NCBI RefSeq assembly: GCF_000691165.1
Contig: NZ_ASJD01000003.1
Span: 1 to 64,000 of the forward strand
Origin: Bacillus safensis FO-36b
Lineage (GTDB): Bacteria; Bacillota; Bacilli; Bacillales; Bacillaceae
Length of the DNA stretch: 64,000 nt
Reading direction: 5' to 3'
This document shows positions 17,528 through 25,499 of the stretch, piece by piece; the first letter of the stretch is position 1; every line of letters starts with the position of its first letter. Below the pieces are notes generated by a model. The model saw only the letters and a program-made list of their open reading frames with translations. It was not told the DNA's origin and did not search any database. Made by a program: the position numbers and the translations under genes.

Positions 17528-17974
17528 ATGCAGCATCATGCTTATAGCCGAACGTCTGCAGTGTTGTCTATTTTTCTTCCGGCTGTGCTCATCTGTCTGT
17601 TTTTTCTCTGGTCTCTTTATACGTTATGGTCAGCAGGACCTGACCCGTTAGCTGTGTTAGGCGTTTATACGCTGCCTATTCTCATGCTCTCTAGTATTAC
17701 AGGACTGAACCAGCCGACAAGCGTCATCATTAGTGAAGATCAACTGAAGATAGGCGCTTTTGGCAGATGGCACACATATGCAGTTTCTGATATTAAAGGA
17801 AAGCTTTTTTTAAAGCCTTATCCTCATATCGGGAAAGTCTATGTCAGGGTGGGTCCATCTCGTATATTCGGAGGGCGTTACTGGATATCCAGTGAGATGA
17901 GTGAGTACAAGCAGCTTGTTCAAACGTTGCAGGATTTTGCGAAGGGTGATGAAAAGGAGGATGCCGCTACATGA
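17528..17974 (+). CDS. Membrane protein with PH-like domain, unknown function
   Basis: 148 residues. Two hydrophobic segments (about residues 13-32 and 40-58) are followed by a small beta-rich cytoplasmic domain (TSVIISEDQLKIGAFGRWHTY onward), which resembles bacterial PH-like domains. ATG 17528 has AAAGGAGG seven bases upstream. The stop overlaps the next start (ATGA), so it is translationally coupled to the dehydrogenase. I do not recognise a named family, and it is not a usual member of galactitol PTS operons. Confidence 0.6.
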   Translation: MQHHAYSRTSAVLSIFLPAVLICLFFLWSLYTLWSAGPDPLAVLGVYTLPILMLSSITGLNQPTSVIISEDQLKIGAFGRWHTYAVSDIKGKLFLKPYPHIGKVYVRVGPSRIFGGRYWISSEMSEYKQLVQTLQDFAKGDEKEDAAT

Positions 17975-19002
17975 AATCAGCTGTCTTTTATTCTTCAGAG
18001 GACATTCGGTATGAGGAGCGGAACCGGCCAGTCATCGGTGATGATGAAGTTTTGTTAAAGCTGCGAGCCTGCGGCTTATGTGGAACGGATATTTACAAAG
18101 CAACACATGAGACAGTACCTCCTGGGACAGTGCTGGGGCATGAAATCGCTGGTGATATTGTCGAGACCGGCAAGCACGTGACAAATGTCCAAACGGGAGA
18201 CAGGGTTTATGTGGCACATCATGTGCCTTGTTTCACCTGTGACTTTTGTCAAAAGGGTTTTTATACGATGTGTCCGCAGTTTACAGCCACAAATGTAGAG
18301 CCGGGCGGGTTTTCAGAATATATCCGTGTACCTGCTTTGCATGTCAAGCACACGATGGGCAAGCTTCCAAAAGACGTATCGTATGAGCAAGGGGCGATGG
18401 TAGAACCGGTTGCCTGCTGCCTGCACGGGTTTGAACGAGCTCCTGTTCACCCAGGAGATTCCGTTTTGATCCTTGGAGCGGGGCAAATTGGCTGTATTCA
18501 ATTGCAGCTCGCCAAATATTATTTGGCTGGGAAAGTGATGATAACAGACGTGAATGAGAACAGACTGCTGCAAGCGAGGAGTTTAGGTGCAGACGTCTCC
18601 TTTCATCCAGCAGCCGAGCCGGTGGAAAACCGGGTGATGAAAGAAACAGATGGAAAGGGAGCAGACCTCGTCATTATTTCTGTTGGGAGCAGTGCGCTTT
18701 TAAAAGAGGCGTTTCAGGCTGTAGCGCGAGGCGGGACGATTTTGGTGTTTGCTCATTTTCCAAAGGGAGATGTGGCCATTCCTGCTGAACGATTTTTTAA
18801 TGATGAAGTGAAGGTAGTAGGAGCCTATTCCTCGCATCCATATCATTATCGTGAAGCCCTCGAGCTTTTGAAAGCAAAAGTGGTCAACACTGAAAAGATG
18901 GTGACGCATCGTTATCCGTTAAGCCAGCTGCTTCAGGCGATAGAATGTGCGAGGCATCCTGAGGGTGAGAGCGTCAAAATCATGATGTATCCAGATGAAT
19001 GA
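17971..19002 (+). CDS. Zinc-dependent polyol(-phosphate) dehydrogenase, GatD/sorbitol dehydrogenase-like
   Basis: 343 residues of the medium-chain dehydrogenase family. Catalytic zinc ligands are in LRACGLCGTD and GHEIAGD; the structural zinc Cys cluster is PCFTCDFCQKGFYTMC; NAD-binding GxGxxG lies in LILGAGQIGCIQLQL. Behind a galactitol-type PTS the likely reaction is oxidation of the imported polyol phosphate to a ketose phosphate (galactitol-1-phosphate 5-dehydrogenase type). No kinase or tagatose-bisphosphate aldolase is present nearby, so downstream steps must come from elsewhere. Last gene of the operon. Confidence 0.75.
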   Translation: MKSAVFYSSEDIRYEERNRPVIGDDEVLLKLRACGLCGTDIYKATHETVPPGTVLGHEIAGDIVETGKHVTNVQTGDRVYVAHHVPCFTCDFCQKGFYTMCPQFTATNVEPGGFSEYIRVPALHVKHTMGKLPKDVSYEQGAMVEPVACCLHGFERAPVHPGDSVLILGAGQIGCIQLQLAKYYLAGKVMITDVNENRLLQARSLGADVSFHPAAEPVENRVMKETDGKGADLVIISVGSSALLKEAFQAVARGGTILVFAHFPKGDVAIPAERFFNDEVKVVGAYSSHPYHYREALELLKAKVVNTEKMVTHRYPLSQLLQAIECARHPEGESVKIMMYPDE

Positions 19003-19015
19003 GTGTATGAGATTA

Positions 19016-19068
19016 AAAGAGAAAGAGAAGTTCTTTGGAAAAGGGCTTTCCCTTTCTCTTTTTTTCTG
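19016..19068 (+). terminator. Terminator of the PTS operon
   Basis: Stem AGAGAAAG / CTTTCTCT with internal pairing and a T-run, just after the dehydrogenase stop. Confidence 0.7.
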
Positions 19069-19106
19069 ATAAAAGATGAAAACGCTTAAAAATGAGAGAG
19101 AAATGC

Positions 19107-19135
19107 TTGACTTCGATGACACTTAAACGTATGAT
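19107..19135 (+). promoter_or_regulatory. Sigma-A promoter of the aco-like operon
   Basis: TTGACT (19107-19112), 17-base spacer, TATGAT (19130-19135). No sigma-54 -12/-24 element was seen, unlike the B. subtilis acoABCL promoter. Confidence 0.65.
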
Positions 19136-19137
19136 TA

Positions 19138-19168
19138 TTACAAATGTAACACATAAGAACAAATGTAA
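19138..19168. promoter_or_regulatory. Candidate operator, repeated ACAAATGTAA
   Basis: A palindromic TTACAAATGTAA at 19138-19149 directly follows the -10 box, and ACAAATGTAA occurs again at 19159-19168, 19 bases on, touching the ribosome binding site. The placement would suit a repressor; the SorC-type regulator at 25500 is the obvious candidate, but this is inference. Confidence 0.45.
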
Positions 19169-19182
19169 AGGGGAGAGAAGAA

Positions 19183-20166
19183 ATGCAAAAACAAATCACT
19201 TTGCCTGAACAGATTAGCCATGAGAAATTAGCAGATTTATATAAACAAATGTGGTTAGTGAGATATTTTGATGAAAAGGTCGACCAATTTTTTGCAAAAG
19301 GACTTATCCATGGCACCACTCATTTATGTGTTGGACAGGAAGCGTCAGCTGTTGGATCGATTGCCGTATTAGAAGATAAAGATAAGATCGTCAGCACACA
19401 CAGGGGACACGGTCACTGTATTGCAAAAGGGGCCGAGGTTAATAAAATGATGGCTGAATTGTTTGGACGTGAAACCGGCTATTGTAAAGGAAAAGGCGGC
19501 TCGATGCATATTGCGGATTTAGAAAAAGGAAATCTTGGGGCAAATGGAATCGTTGGCGGCGGTATCCCGCTGGCAACAGGTGCAGCGCTCACATCTAAAA
19601 TGAAGCAGGAAGGCTTTGTTGTTCTTTGTTTCTTCGGAGATGGTGCCACAAATGAAGGCAGCTTCCATGAAGCATTAAACCTTGCGTCTATTTGGGATTT
19701 ACCGGTTGTGTTTATTTGTGAAAACAACCAGTACGGCATGTCTGGCCCTGTGAAAGAAATGATCAACATTGAAGACATTTCAACAAGAGCAGAAAGCTAC
19801 GGAATGCCAGGAAAAACGGTTGATGGAAATGACATGGTCGAAATTATGAACACAGTAGATGAAGCAGTCAGCCGTGCGAGAGCGGGAGAAGGCCCATCAC
19901 TCATTGAAATGAAAACATACCGCTGGAAGGGTCACTCGAAGAGTGATGCGAAAAAATACCGTACACGTGAAGAAGAGACAGAGTGGAGACAAAAAGACGG
20001 CATCAAACGCTTTAAGTCTCTTTTGATTGAACTGAATGTTTTGACAGAAGAGCAGGCAGCAAGCTTACAGGAAGAAGCAAAGCAGGAAATTGAAGCGTCT
20101 GTCGAATTCGCCAAAAACAGTAAAGAACCGTCAATTGACACACTATTAGAGGATGTATACGCCTAA
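19183..20166 (+). CDS. Thiamine-diphosphate dehydrogenase E1 alpha subunit (AcoA-like)
   Basis: 327 residues. The thiamine diphosphate motif runs from GDGATNEGSFHEALNLAS to CENN near residues 153-183, and the phosphorylation-loop-like HRGHGHCIAKG and GRETGYCKGKGGSMHI segments are typical of acetoin-dehydrogenase/branched-chain E1 alpha chains. With the next gene it forms the E1 that decarboxylates or cleaves the substrate and acetylates lipoamide on E2. Acetoin is the likeliest substrate by family, but the operon context (SDRs, SorC regulator) differs from acoABCL-acoR, so another ketol or diketone is possible. Confidence 0.8.
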   Translation: MQKQITLPEQISHEKLADLYKQMWLVRYFDEKVDQFFAKGLIHGTTHLCVGQEASAVGSIAVLEDKDKIVSTHRGHGHCIAKGAEVNKMMAELFGRETGYCKGKGGSMHIADLEKGNLGANGIVGGGIPLATGAALTSKMKQEGFVVLCFFGDGATNEGSFHEALNLASIWDLPVVFICENNQYGMSGPVKEMINIEDISTRAESYGMPGKTVDGNDMVEIMNTVDEAVSRARAGEGPSLIEMKTYRWKGHSKSDAKKYRTREEETEWRQKDGIKRFKSLLIELNVLTEEQAASLQEEAKQEIEASVEFAKNSKEPSIDTLLEDVYA

Positions 20167-20182
20167 TTAGGAGGGGAATCAC

Positions 20183-21178
20183 GTGACAAAAACAACAGTG
20201 AGAGAGATTTCGTATTTAGAAGCCGTTCGAGAGGCAATGAGTCAGGAAATGAGAGAAAACCAAGATGTCTTCATTTTAGGTGAAGATATCGGCGTATATG
20301 GAGGTGCTTTTGGGGTCACGCGCGGCATGATTGAAGAATTCGGTCCAGAGCGCGTTCGCAATACACCTATCTCAGAGGCTGCCATCGCAGGTGGGGCAGT
20401 CGGAGCGGCTTTAACTGGTATGCGGCCGATTTTAGAACTTCAATTCTCTGACTTTATCACAATCGCAATGGATCAGCTTGTGAACCAAGCAGCCAAAACG
20501 CGATACATGTTTGGCGGAAAAGGAAAGGTGCCGCTTGTCGTAAGAACACCAGCAGGATCAGGAACGGGTGCAGCGGCGCAGCACTCCCAAAGCTTAGAAG
20601 CGTGGATGGCGCATATTCCAGGACTTAAAGTGGTTCAGCCTTCAACAGCCTATGATGCAAAAGGACTTTTAAAAGCGGCGATGGATGATGACAACCCTGT
20701 CATTTTCTACGAGCACAAGCTTTTATATAAAACAATCGGTGAAGTGCCTGAAGAGCAATATTCCATTCCTCTAGGGAAAGCAGATGTGAAAAGAAGCGGG
20801 AAAGACGTCACGATTGTAGCAACAGCGATAATGGTACACAAAGCGTTAGAAGCGGCGAAGGAACTAGAAGCTGAGGGAATCGATGTTGAAATCATTGACC
20901 CAAGAACACTCGTCCCATTAGATGAAGAAACGATTATCGAATCTGTGAAGAAAACAGGTAAATGCATCGTCGTTCATGAAGCGGTAAAACGAGGCGGCTA
21001 TGGCGGAGAGATTGCAAGTATGATAGCGGAAAGTGAAGCCTTTGACTACTTAGATGCTCCAATTAAACGACTTGGCGGTCTTGCGGTCCCAATACCATAC
21101 AACCCGACGCTGGAAAAAGCGGTCATTCCACAAGTGCCAGATATTATTGAAGCAGCAAAAGAGCTTGTGCGCTCTTAA
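20183..21178 (+). CDS. Thiamine-diphosphate dehydrogenase E1 beta subunit (AcoB-like)
   Basis: 331 residues, transketolase pyrimidine-binding and C-terminal domains. Conserved [36 protein letters not shown] and [16 protein letters not shown] are visible. GTG start 20183 follows GGAGGGG. Partner of the E1 alpha subunit 17 bases upstream. Confidence 0.85.
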   Translation: MTKTTVREISYLEAVREAMSQEMRENQDVFILGEDIGVYGGAFGVTRGMIEEFGPERVRNTPISEAAIAGGAVGAALTGMRPILELQFSDFITIAMDQLVNQAAKTRYMFGGKGKVPLVVRTPAGSGTGAAAQHSQSLEAWMAHIPGLKVVQPSTAYDAKGLLKAAMDDDNPVIFYEHKLLYKTIGEVPEEQYSIPLGKADVKRSGKDVTIVATAIMVHKALEAAKELEAEGIDVEIIDPRTLVPLDEETIIESVKKTGKCIVVHEAVKRGGYGGEIASMIAESEAFDYLDAPIKRLGGLAVPIPYNPTLEKAVIPQVPDIIEAAKELVRS

Positions 21179-21195
21179 GTAAAGGGGAGAAGATC

Positions 21196-22521
21196 ATGCC
21201 AAAAGAGATATTTATGCCGAAGCTGAGCAGTACGATGGAAGTCGGCACCTTGCTTCAATGGTTTAAAGAAGAAGGAGATTCGGTTGAAATCGGTGAGCCT
21301 CTTTTTGAAATTATGACAGACAAGATCAATATTGAGGTGGAAGCCTATGATGATGGTATTTTTCTAAAGAAATATTATGAAGCCGATGATCAAATTCCAG
21401 TTAATGCTGTCATTGGATACATCGGAGAGGCAAATGAACAGGTGCCAAGCGAACCGCCAGCACAATCAGATGAAGATTCACCAGACAGCAGCGAATCGTC
21501 TTCATCAGAAGCGGCTTCATCCAGTTCTACTGAAGCCCCAAAAACACCTAATGAAAAAGTACGTGCCACACCTGCGGCGAGAAAAACGGCAAAAGATCAT
21601 CATGTAGCGATTCATGAGGTATCTGGCACAGGACCTAAAGGCAGAGTTCAAAAGCGTGACGTCGAGGCGGCCGTCCACTCTAGTGAGAAAGATCAGCGCG
21701 TGTCACCGCTTGCAGAAAAAGTGGCTGCTCGTGAAGGAATCAATTTAGCGAATGTTGCTGGATCTGGTGCACACGGAAAAATTATGAAGAGTGATGTAAC
21801 GGCAGCAGCTGCACAAACAGTAGAGTCTTCTCCAGCGAAAACACAAAAACTAGCTGGCATGAGAAAAGTGATTGCTGACCGCATGTCACAAAGTGCCTTT
21901 ACAGCACCACACGTGACATTAACAAGTGAAATCGATATGACAAAAGCGAAAGAAGTACGCAAACAGCTATTGCCAGCGATTGAAAAAGAGACAGGCTACA
22001 GACTGTCGTTCACAGAAATTATCATTCATGCGGTCAGCAACGTACTCACACGCCACCCGCATATCAATATGACGTTTGAACAAAATGAGCTCCATTTCCA
22101 TGATGATGTGCACATTGGTCTCGCTGTCGCTGTAAAAGATGGCTTAATGGTTCCAGTCATTTCTCATGCGAACCAAAAAGGGTTAAAACAGCTGACAAAA
22201 GAGGCGAAAGAAATCGGCCGAAACGCACGTGACCAAAAACTGCTGCCAGACCAGCTGAAAGGGTCCACTTTTACCATTAGTAACTTAGGGATGTATGCCA
22301 TTGATACCTTTACCCCGATTATTAATCAGCCGGAAGTGGCGATCTTAGGGGTTGGGCGCATTCAAGAAAAACCTGTTGTAGTAGATGGAGAAATTCAGGT
22401 GCGGCCGATGATGGGCGTTAGTTTATCGTTTGATCACCGAGTGGTAGATGGCGCACCAGCGGCTGCCTTTTTAACAGATCTTAAAAAAGTGCTTGAACAA
22501 CCATTTGAATTGCTAATGTAG
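21196..22521 (+). CDS. Dihydrolipoamide acyltransferase E2 with two subunit-binding domains (AcoC-like)
   Basis: 441 residues. Lipoyl domain 1-80 with the lipoylated Lys43 in EIMTDKINIEVEAYD. A Ser/Glu/Pro-rich linker (about 87-122) is followed by two peripheral subunit-binding domains in tandem: about 125-160 (ATPAARKTAKDHHV, GTGPKGRVQKRDV) and about 169-206 (VSPLAEKVAAREGINL, GSGAHGKIMKSDV). The catalytic domain ends with SFDHRVVDGAPAAAF, the HRxxDG acyltransferase motif. It moves the acyl group from lipoamide to CoA. Most Bacillus E2 proteins, including B. subtilis AcoC, have a single binding domain. Confidence 0.87.
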   Translation: MPKEIFMPKLSSTMEVGTLLQWFKEEGDSVEIGEPLFEIMTDKINIEVEAYDDGIFLKKYYEADDQIPVNAVIGYIGEANEQVPSEPPAQSDEDSPDSSESSSSEAASSSSTEAPKTPNEKVRATPAARKTAKDHHVAIHEVSGTGPKGRVQKRDVEAAVHSSEKDQRVSPLAEKVAAREGINLANVAGSGAHGKIMKSDVTAAAAQTVESSPAKTQKLAGMRKVIADRMSQSAFTAPHVTLTSEIDMTKAKEVRKQLLPAIEKETGYRLSFTEIIIHAVSNVLTRHPHINMTFEQNELHFHDDVHIGLAVAVKDGLMVPVISHANQKGLKQLTKEAKEIGRNARDQKLLPDQLKGSTFTISNLGMYAIDTFTPIINQPEVAILGVGRIQEKPVVVDGEIQVRPMMGVSLSFDHRVVDGAPAAAFLTDLKKVLEQPFELLM

Positions 22522-22533
22522 GAGATGAATCGG

Positions 22534-23916
22534 ATGACGAAAACGTATGATCTGACAGTCATTGGCGGAGGGCCTGGCGGGTATACTGCCGCCCTTCAAG
22601 CAGCTGAGCGTGGACGGAAGGTCGCATTGATTGAAGAGGATTTTCTAGGCGGTACTTGTTTAAATCGAGGCTGTATTCCTTCAAAGACGCTGCTCAAACA
22701 TGCAGAAGTCATTGAATCAATTGAGAAGGCGAAAAGCTGGGGAATTGAAACAGGTGATTTGGTCCTTTCCTTCGATAAAATGAGAAAGCGCAAAGATGAC
22801 GTCATTGAAAAGCTCAGAGGCGGAATTGCCTTTTTATTAAAGCAAGGAAAGATTGATGTATATAACGGCAGAGGTACAGCTGTTACAAAGCACCGGATTG
22901 AGATTGAAAAGCAAGATGGGGCAGAATCGATCGAAACGAAAGAACTCATCATTGCTACTGGATCTTCACCTGCCATTCCGCCAATACCGGGCCTTAAAGA
23001 CATTCAATTTGACACAAGTGATACAATCTTTGACATTCCAGATATTCCGGCTTCTGTCGTCATCATTGGCGGCGGTGTCATTGGACTTGAGCTGGCTTGT
23101 ATCTTCCAGAGTCTTCAATCAAAAGTCACGATTATCGAAGCGGCTCCGTCTATTATTCCGCAAGAGGATGAGGAAGCATCTAAGCTGCTAGAAAGAGAAT
23201 TAAAGAAAAAAGGCATCCATATCGCGAAAAAAACCACTGTGACAGAGGTGACGGAAAGCGAAGGAATCAAAGCGGTTCATGCATCAGACGATAAAGGAGA
23301 GACGCATATCTTTACGGCTGAAAGACTGCTTGTTTGTGTAGGAAGAAGACCTAGCGTTTCTGCTGTCAGCCAGCTTGACCTTCAGTTGGATGGTCCTTTT
23401 ATCAAGGTGAACGACAAGATGCAGACAAGCGTGGAAGGTGTCTATGCAGTTGGGGATGTCGCTGGCGGCTATCAGCTTGCTCACGCAGCGATGGCAGAGG
23501 CCGCTGTTGCGGTCAGTAATATTTGCGGTGTGTCTGAAAAAATAAATGCTGATATCATGCCTAGATGTATTTATACATTACCAGAGGTAGCAAGTGTTGG
23601 TCTAACTGAAAAAGAGGCAAAAGCCAAAGGACTTAACGTGCGGGCAGAACGATTTGATTTAGCAGCAAGTGGTAAAGCACTAGCGGCAGGCGAGCAAACA
23701 GGTTTTATTAAATTGGTATACGATACAGCCTATGGTGAAGTGATTGGCGCGACGATGGTTGGCCCGCACGTCACAGAGATGATTTCAGAAGCTTCCTCCT
23801 TTATGTATTTAGAAGGAACAGCAGAAGAGATGGCGAAAATGATTCATCCGCATCCGACCATCTCAGAAGGTTTTTACGAAGCAGCACTTGATATCGTGAG
23901 TAAGCTGAGAAAATAA
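22534..23916 (+). CDS. Dihydrolipoamide dehydrogenase E3 (AcoL-like)
   Basis: 460 residues. FAD motif TVIGGGPGGYTAALQA, redox disulfide GGTCLNRGCIPSKTLL, NAD motif VVIIGGGVIGLELA, second FAD motif VEGVYAVGDVAGGYQLAHAA and the C-terminal His-Glu pair HPHPTISEGF. Reoxidises dihydrolipoamide on E2, making NADH. ATG 22534 lies nine bases after AGGAG; an in-frame ATG at 22525 is too close to it. Fourth gene of the dehydrogenase operon. Confidence 0.9.
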   Translation: MTKTYDLTVIGGGPGGYTAALQAAERGRKVALIEEDFLGGTCLNRGCIPSKTLLKHAEVIESIEKAKSWGIETGDLVLSFDKMRKRKDDVIEKLRGGIAFLLKQGKIDVYNGRGTAVTKHRIEIEKQDGAESIETKELIIATGSSPAIPPIPGLKDIQFDTSDTIFDIPDIPASVVIIGGGVIGLELACIFQSLQSKVTIIEAAPSIIPQEDEEASKLLERELKKKGIHIAKKTTVTEVTESEGIKAVHASDDKGETHIFTAERLLVCVGRRPSVSAVSQLDLQLDGPFIKVNDKMQTSVEGVYAVGDVAGGYQLAHAAMAEAAVAVSNICGVSEKINADIMPRCIYTLPEVASVGLTEKEAKAKGLNVRAERFDLAASGKALAAGEQTGFIKLVYDTAYGEVIGATMVGPHVTEMISEASSFMYLEGTAEEMAKMIHPHPTISEGFYEAALDIVSKLRK

Positions 23917-23941
23917 ATGCCAAACAAGGGATAGGGAGGAG

Positions 23942-24643
23942 ATGCATGTGCACGTCCAGCTTCATCAGAAAGCGGCACTTGTGACAGGTAGCACAGATGG
24001 ATTTGGAGAAGCCATCTGCCTGGCTTTAGCCCGGGCAGGTGCACATGTTTTTTTACACACGTTTCATGATGAATCAAAGGCTAAAACCATTTGTGAAGAC
24101 ATTCAAAAAATGGGCGGTCAAGCGAGTATCATTCAGAACCCGCTGGAAACGCCGCGTGATGCCACACAGATGCTGAGGCAAGTGATTGATACATGCGGTA
24201 AACTGGATATTTTGGTCAATCAAGCTGAACAAGGAGCGGACGCAGAGCTTGATGACGTGAGCCCAGATGAGTGGGTGGATGAAGTGGAATCGGCTGTGAA
24301 TACCGTCTTTCTTTCCAGTCAGGCTGCCGTATGGCATATGGTTGATCAGAAGCAAGGCTGCATCATTAATATATCGTCATCAGGCAGTATCACAGGGGAT
24401 GGCGGGATCTCACATGCTACATCAAATTCTATGCTGAATGCCATGACAAAAGGGTTAGCAAGAGAATTTAAAGACAAAGGTATCCGGGTGCTTGCGCTGC
24501 TGCCGCCGCCTCTCGATTTGGTTCCTGATACAGAGCAAATCAAGGAGACTGTGGCCCATATGACGGTGTTTCTCAGTACATCCTATGGTGCATTTACAGA
24601 TGGCGCGGCGATTATGCTTGATGGGGGTGAGAGTGCTGGCTAA
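23942..24643 (+). CDS. SDR-fold protein lacking the catalytic Tyr and Lys
   Basis: 233 residues with a short-chain dehydrogenase fold: cofactor motif TGSTDGFGEA, beta-4 motif ILVNQAEQG (normally NNAG), active-site Ser region INISSSGSITG. At the place of YxxxK the sequence reads HATSN, with His158 and Asn162 replacing the catalytic Tyr and Lys. The C-terminus ends DGAAIMLDGGES. It may bind NAD(P) or pair with the adjacent SDR without catalysis, or catalyse something unusual. Start ATG 23942 or GTG 23948, both near GGAGG. Operon position: directly after E3, and its 3' end overlaps the next start. Confidence 0.7.
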   Translation: MHVHVQLHQKAALVTGSTDGFGEAICLALARAGAHVFLHTFHDESKAKTICEDIQKMGGQASIIQNPLETPRDATQMLRQVIDTCGKLDILVNQAEQGADAELDDVSPDEWVDEVESAVNTVFLSSQAAVWHMVDQKQGCIINISSSGSITGDGGISHATSNSMLNAMTKGLAREFKDKGIRVLALLPPPLDLVPDTEQIKETVAHMTVFLSTSYGAFTDGAAIMLDGGESAG

Positions 24644-25406
24644 TGTTCAAAAACCAGTTCTCATCGTTGGCGGAGCCCAAGGGATCGGAAAAGAAATTGC
24701 TGAGCGGTTTTTAAAAGAAGGGCACCAAGTCGCCGTGTCAGATATAGACGAAAAGGGACTTTCGCTCTTAAAGACACAGTATCCTCAGCTACTGATATTT
24801 CAAGCTGACGTTTCATCGTGGGAAAGTGTTCAGCAAATGATATCAGCAGCTGAAAGGGAGCTGGGCGGTATTGCTCACCTTGTGTATTCAGCAGGAATGA
24901 CAAAATCACTGCCTTTTTTAGAAGTCGATTTTTCACTTTGGAAAAAGACACTTGCTGTGAACTTATATGGTCTTTACTATTGCATCAAAGCGCTGGCACC
25001 CTATATGTGTGAGCGGGAGGAAGGCAGTGTTGTCATTATTGGATCGGGATCGGCAATCACCGGATCAGGCGGCGGTATTCAATATTATGCATCAAAAGCA
25101 GGGGCTTTTGGATTGATGCGTTCGCTCGTAAAAGAACTAGGCTCGCATCATATACGCATCAATGTGATTGCCCCCCGCGTAATTGAATCTCAAATGCTTG
25201 ATACGCTCTATCCTACTGTAGAGGAGAAACGGCAGCTGCAATCACTCATTCCCATCGGAAGATTAGGAAAGCCTGAGGATATTGCAGGACTCACTTTATT
25301 TCTCACACGTGGCGAGGGGAGTTATTTGCACGGACAAATTATCCTGTTAGACGGAGGGAGAACGTATCAGCCGAAATATACTGAGGGAAAAAGAGCGGAG
25401 AGTTAA
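24633..25406 (+). CDS. Short-chain dehydrogenase/reductase
   Basis: About 257 residues. Cofactor motif LIVGGAQGIGKEIAERF, catalytic Ser in IIGSGSAITGSGGG, and YYASKAGAFGLMRSL with the full YxxxK. It is therefore a competent NAD(P)-dependent oxidoreductase, possibly acting on acetoin, butanediol or a related ketol feeding the dehydrogenase complex. The start is uncertain: in-frame ATG 24621, GTG 24627 and GTG 24633 all overlap the end of the previous SDR; GTG 24633 lies after GGGGGTGA. Last gene of the operon, ended by a hairpin. Confidence 0.75.
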   Translation: MLANVQKPVLIVGGAQGIGKEIAERFLKEGHQVAVSDIDEKGLSLLKTQYPQLLIFQADVSSWESVQQMISAAERELGGIAHLVYSAGMTKSLPFLEVDFSLWKKTLAVNLYGLYYCIKALAPYMCEREEGSVVIIGSGSAITGSGGGIQYYASKAGAFGLMRSLVKELGSHHIRINVIAPRVIESQMLDTLYPTVEEKRQLQSLIPIGRLGKPEDIAGLTLFLTRGEGSYLHGQIILLDGGRTYQPKYTEGKRAES

Positions 25407-25419
25407 TCGCTCTTTTTGT
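25390..25419 (+). terminator. Terminator of the aco-like operon
   Basis: Stem AAGAGCG / CGCTCTT with T5, overlapping the last codons of the SDR gene. Confidence 0.7.
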
Positions 25420-25428
25420 CATTTTCAT

Positions 25429-25448
25429 AACAATTGTTCCAATTGGAA
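25429..25448. promoter_or_regulatory. Twin palindromes ahead of the SorC-family gene
   Basis: AACAATTGTT (25429-25438) and TTCCAATTGGAA (25437-25448) share two bases. A -10-like TATACT lies about 14 bases further on. Their position suggests an autoregulatory operator; they do not resemble the ACAAATGTAA repeats at 19138. Confidence 0.4.
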
Positions 25449-25499
25449 ACGAATGTTTGGTATACTGGTAATCATAGTATATTAAAAGGATGATGTCAC

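Noticed and set aside
22596..23003. 135-residue antisense open frame inside the E3 gene
   Set aside because: Fully covered by a well-conserved dihydrolipoamide dehydrogenase on the other strand; no ribosome binding site and low-complexity composition.
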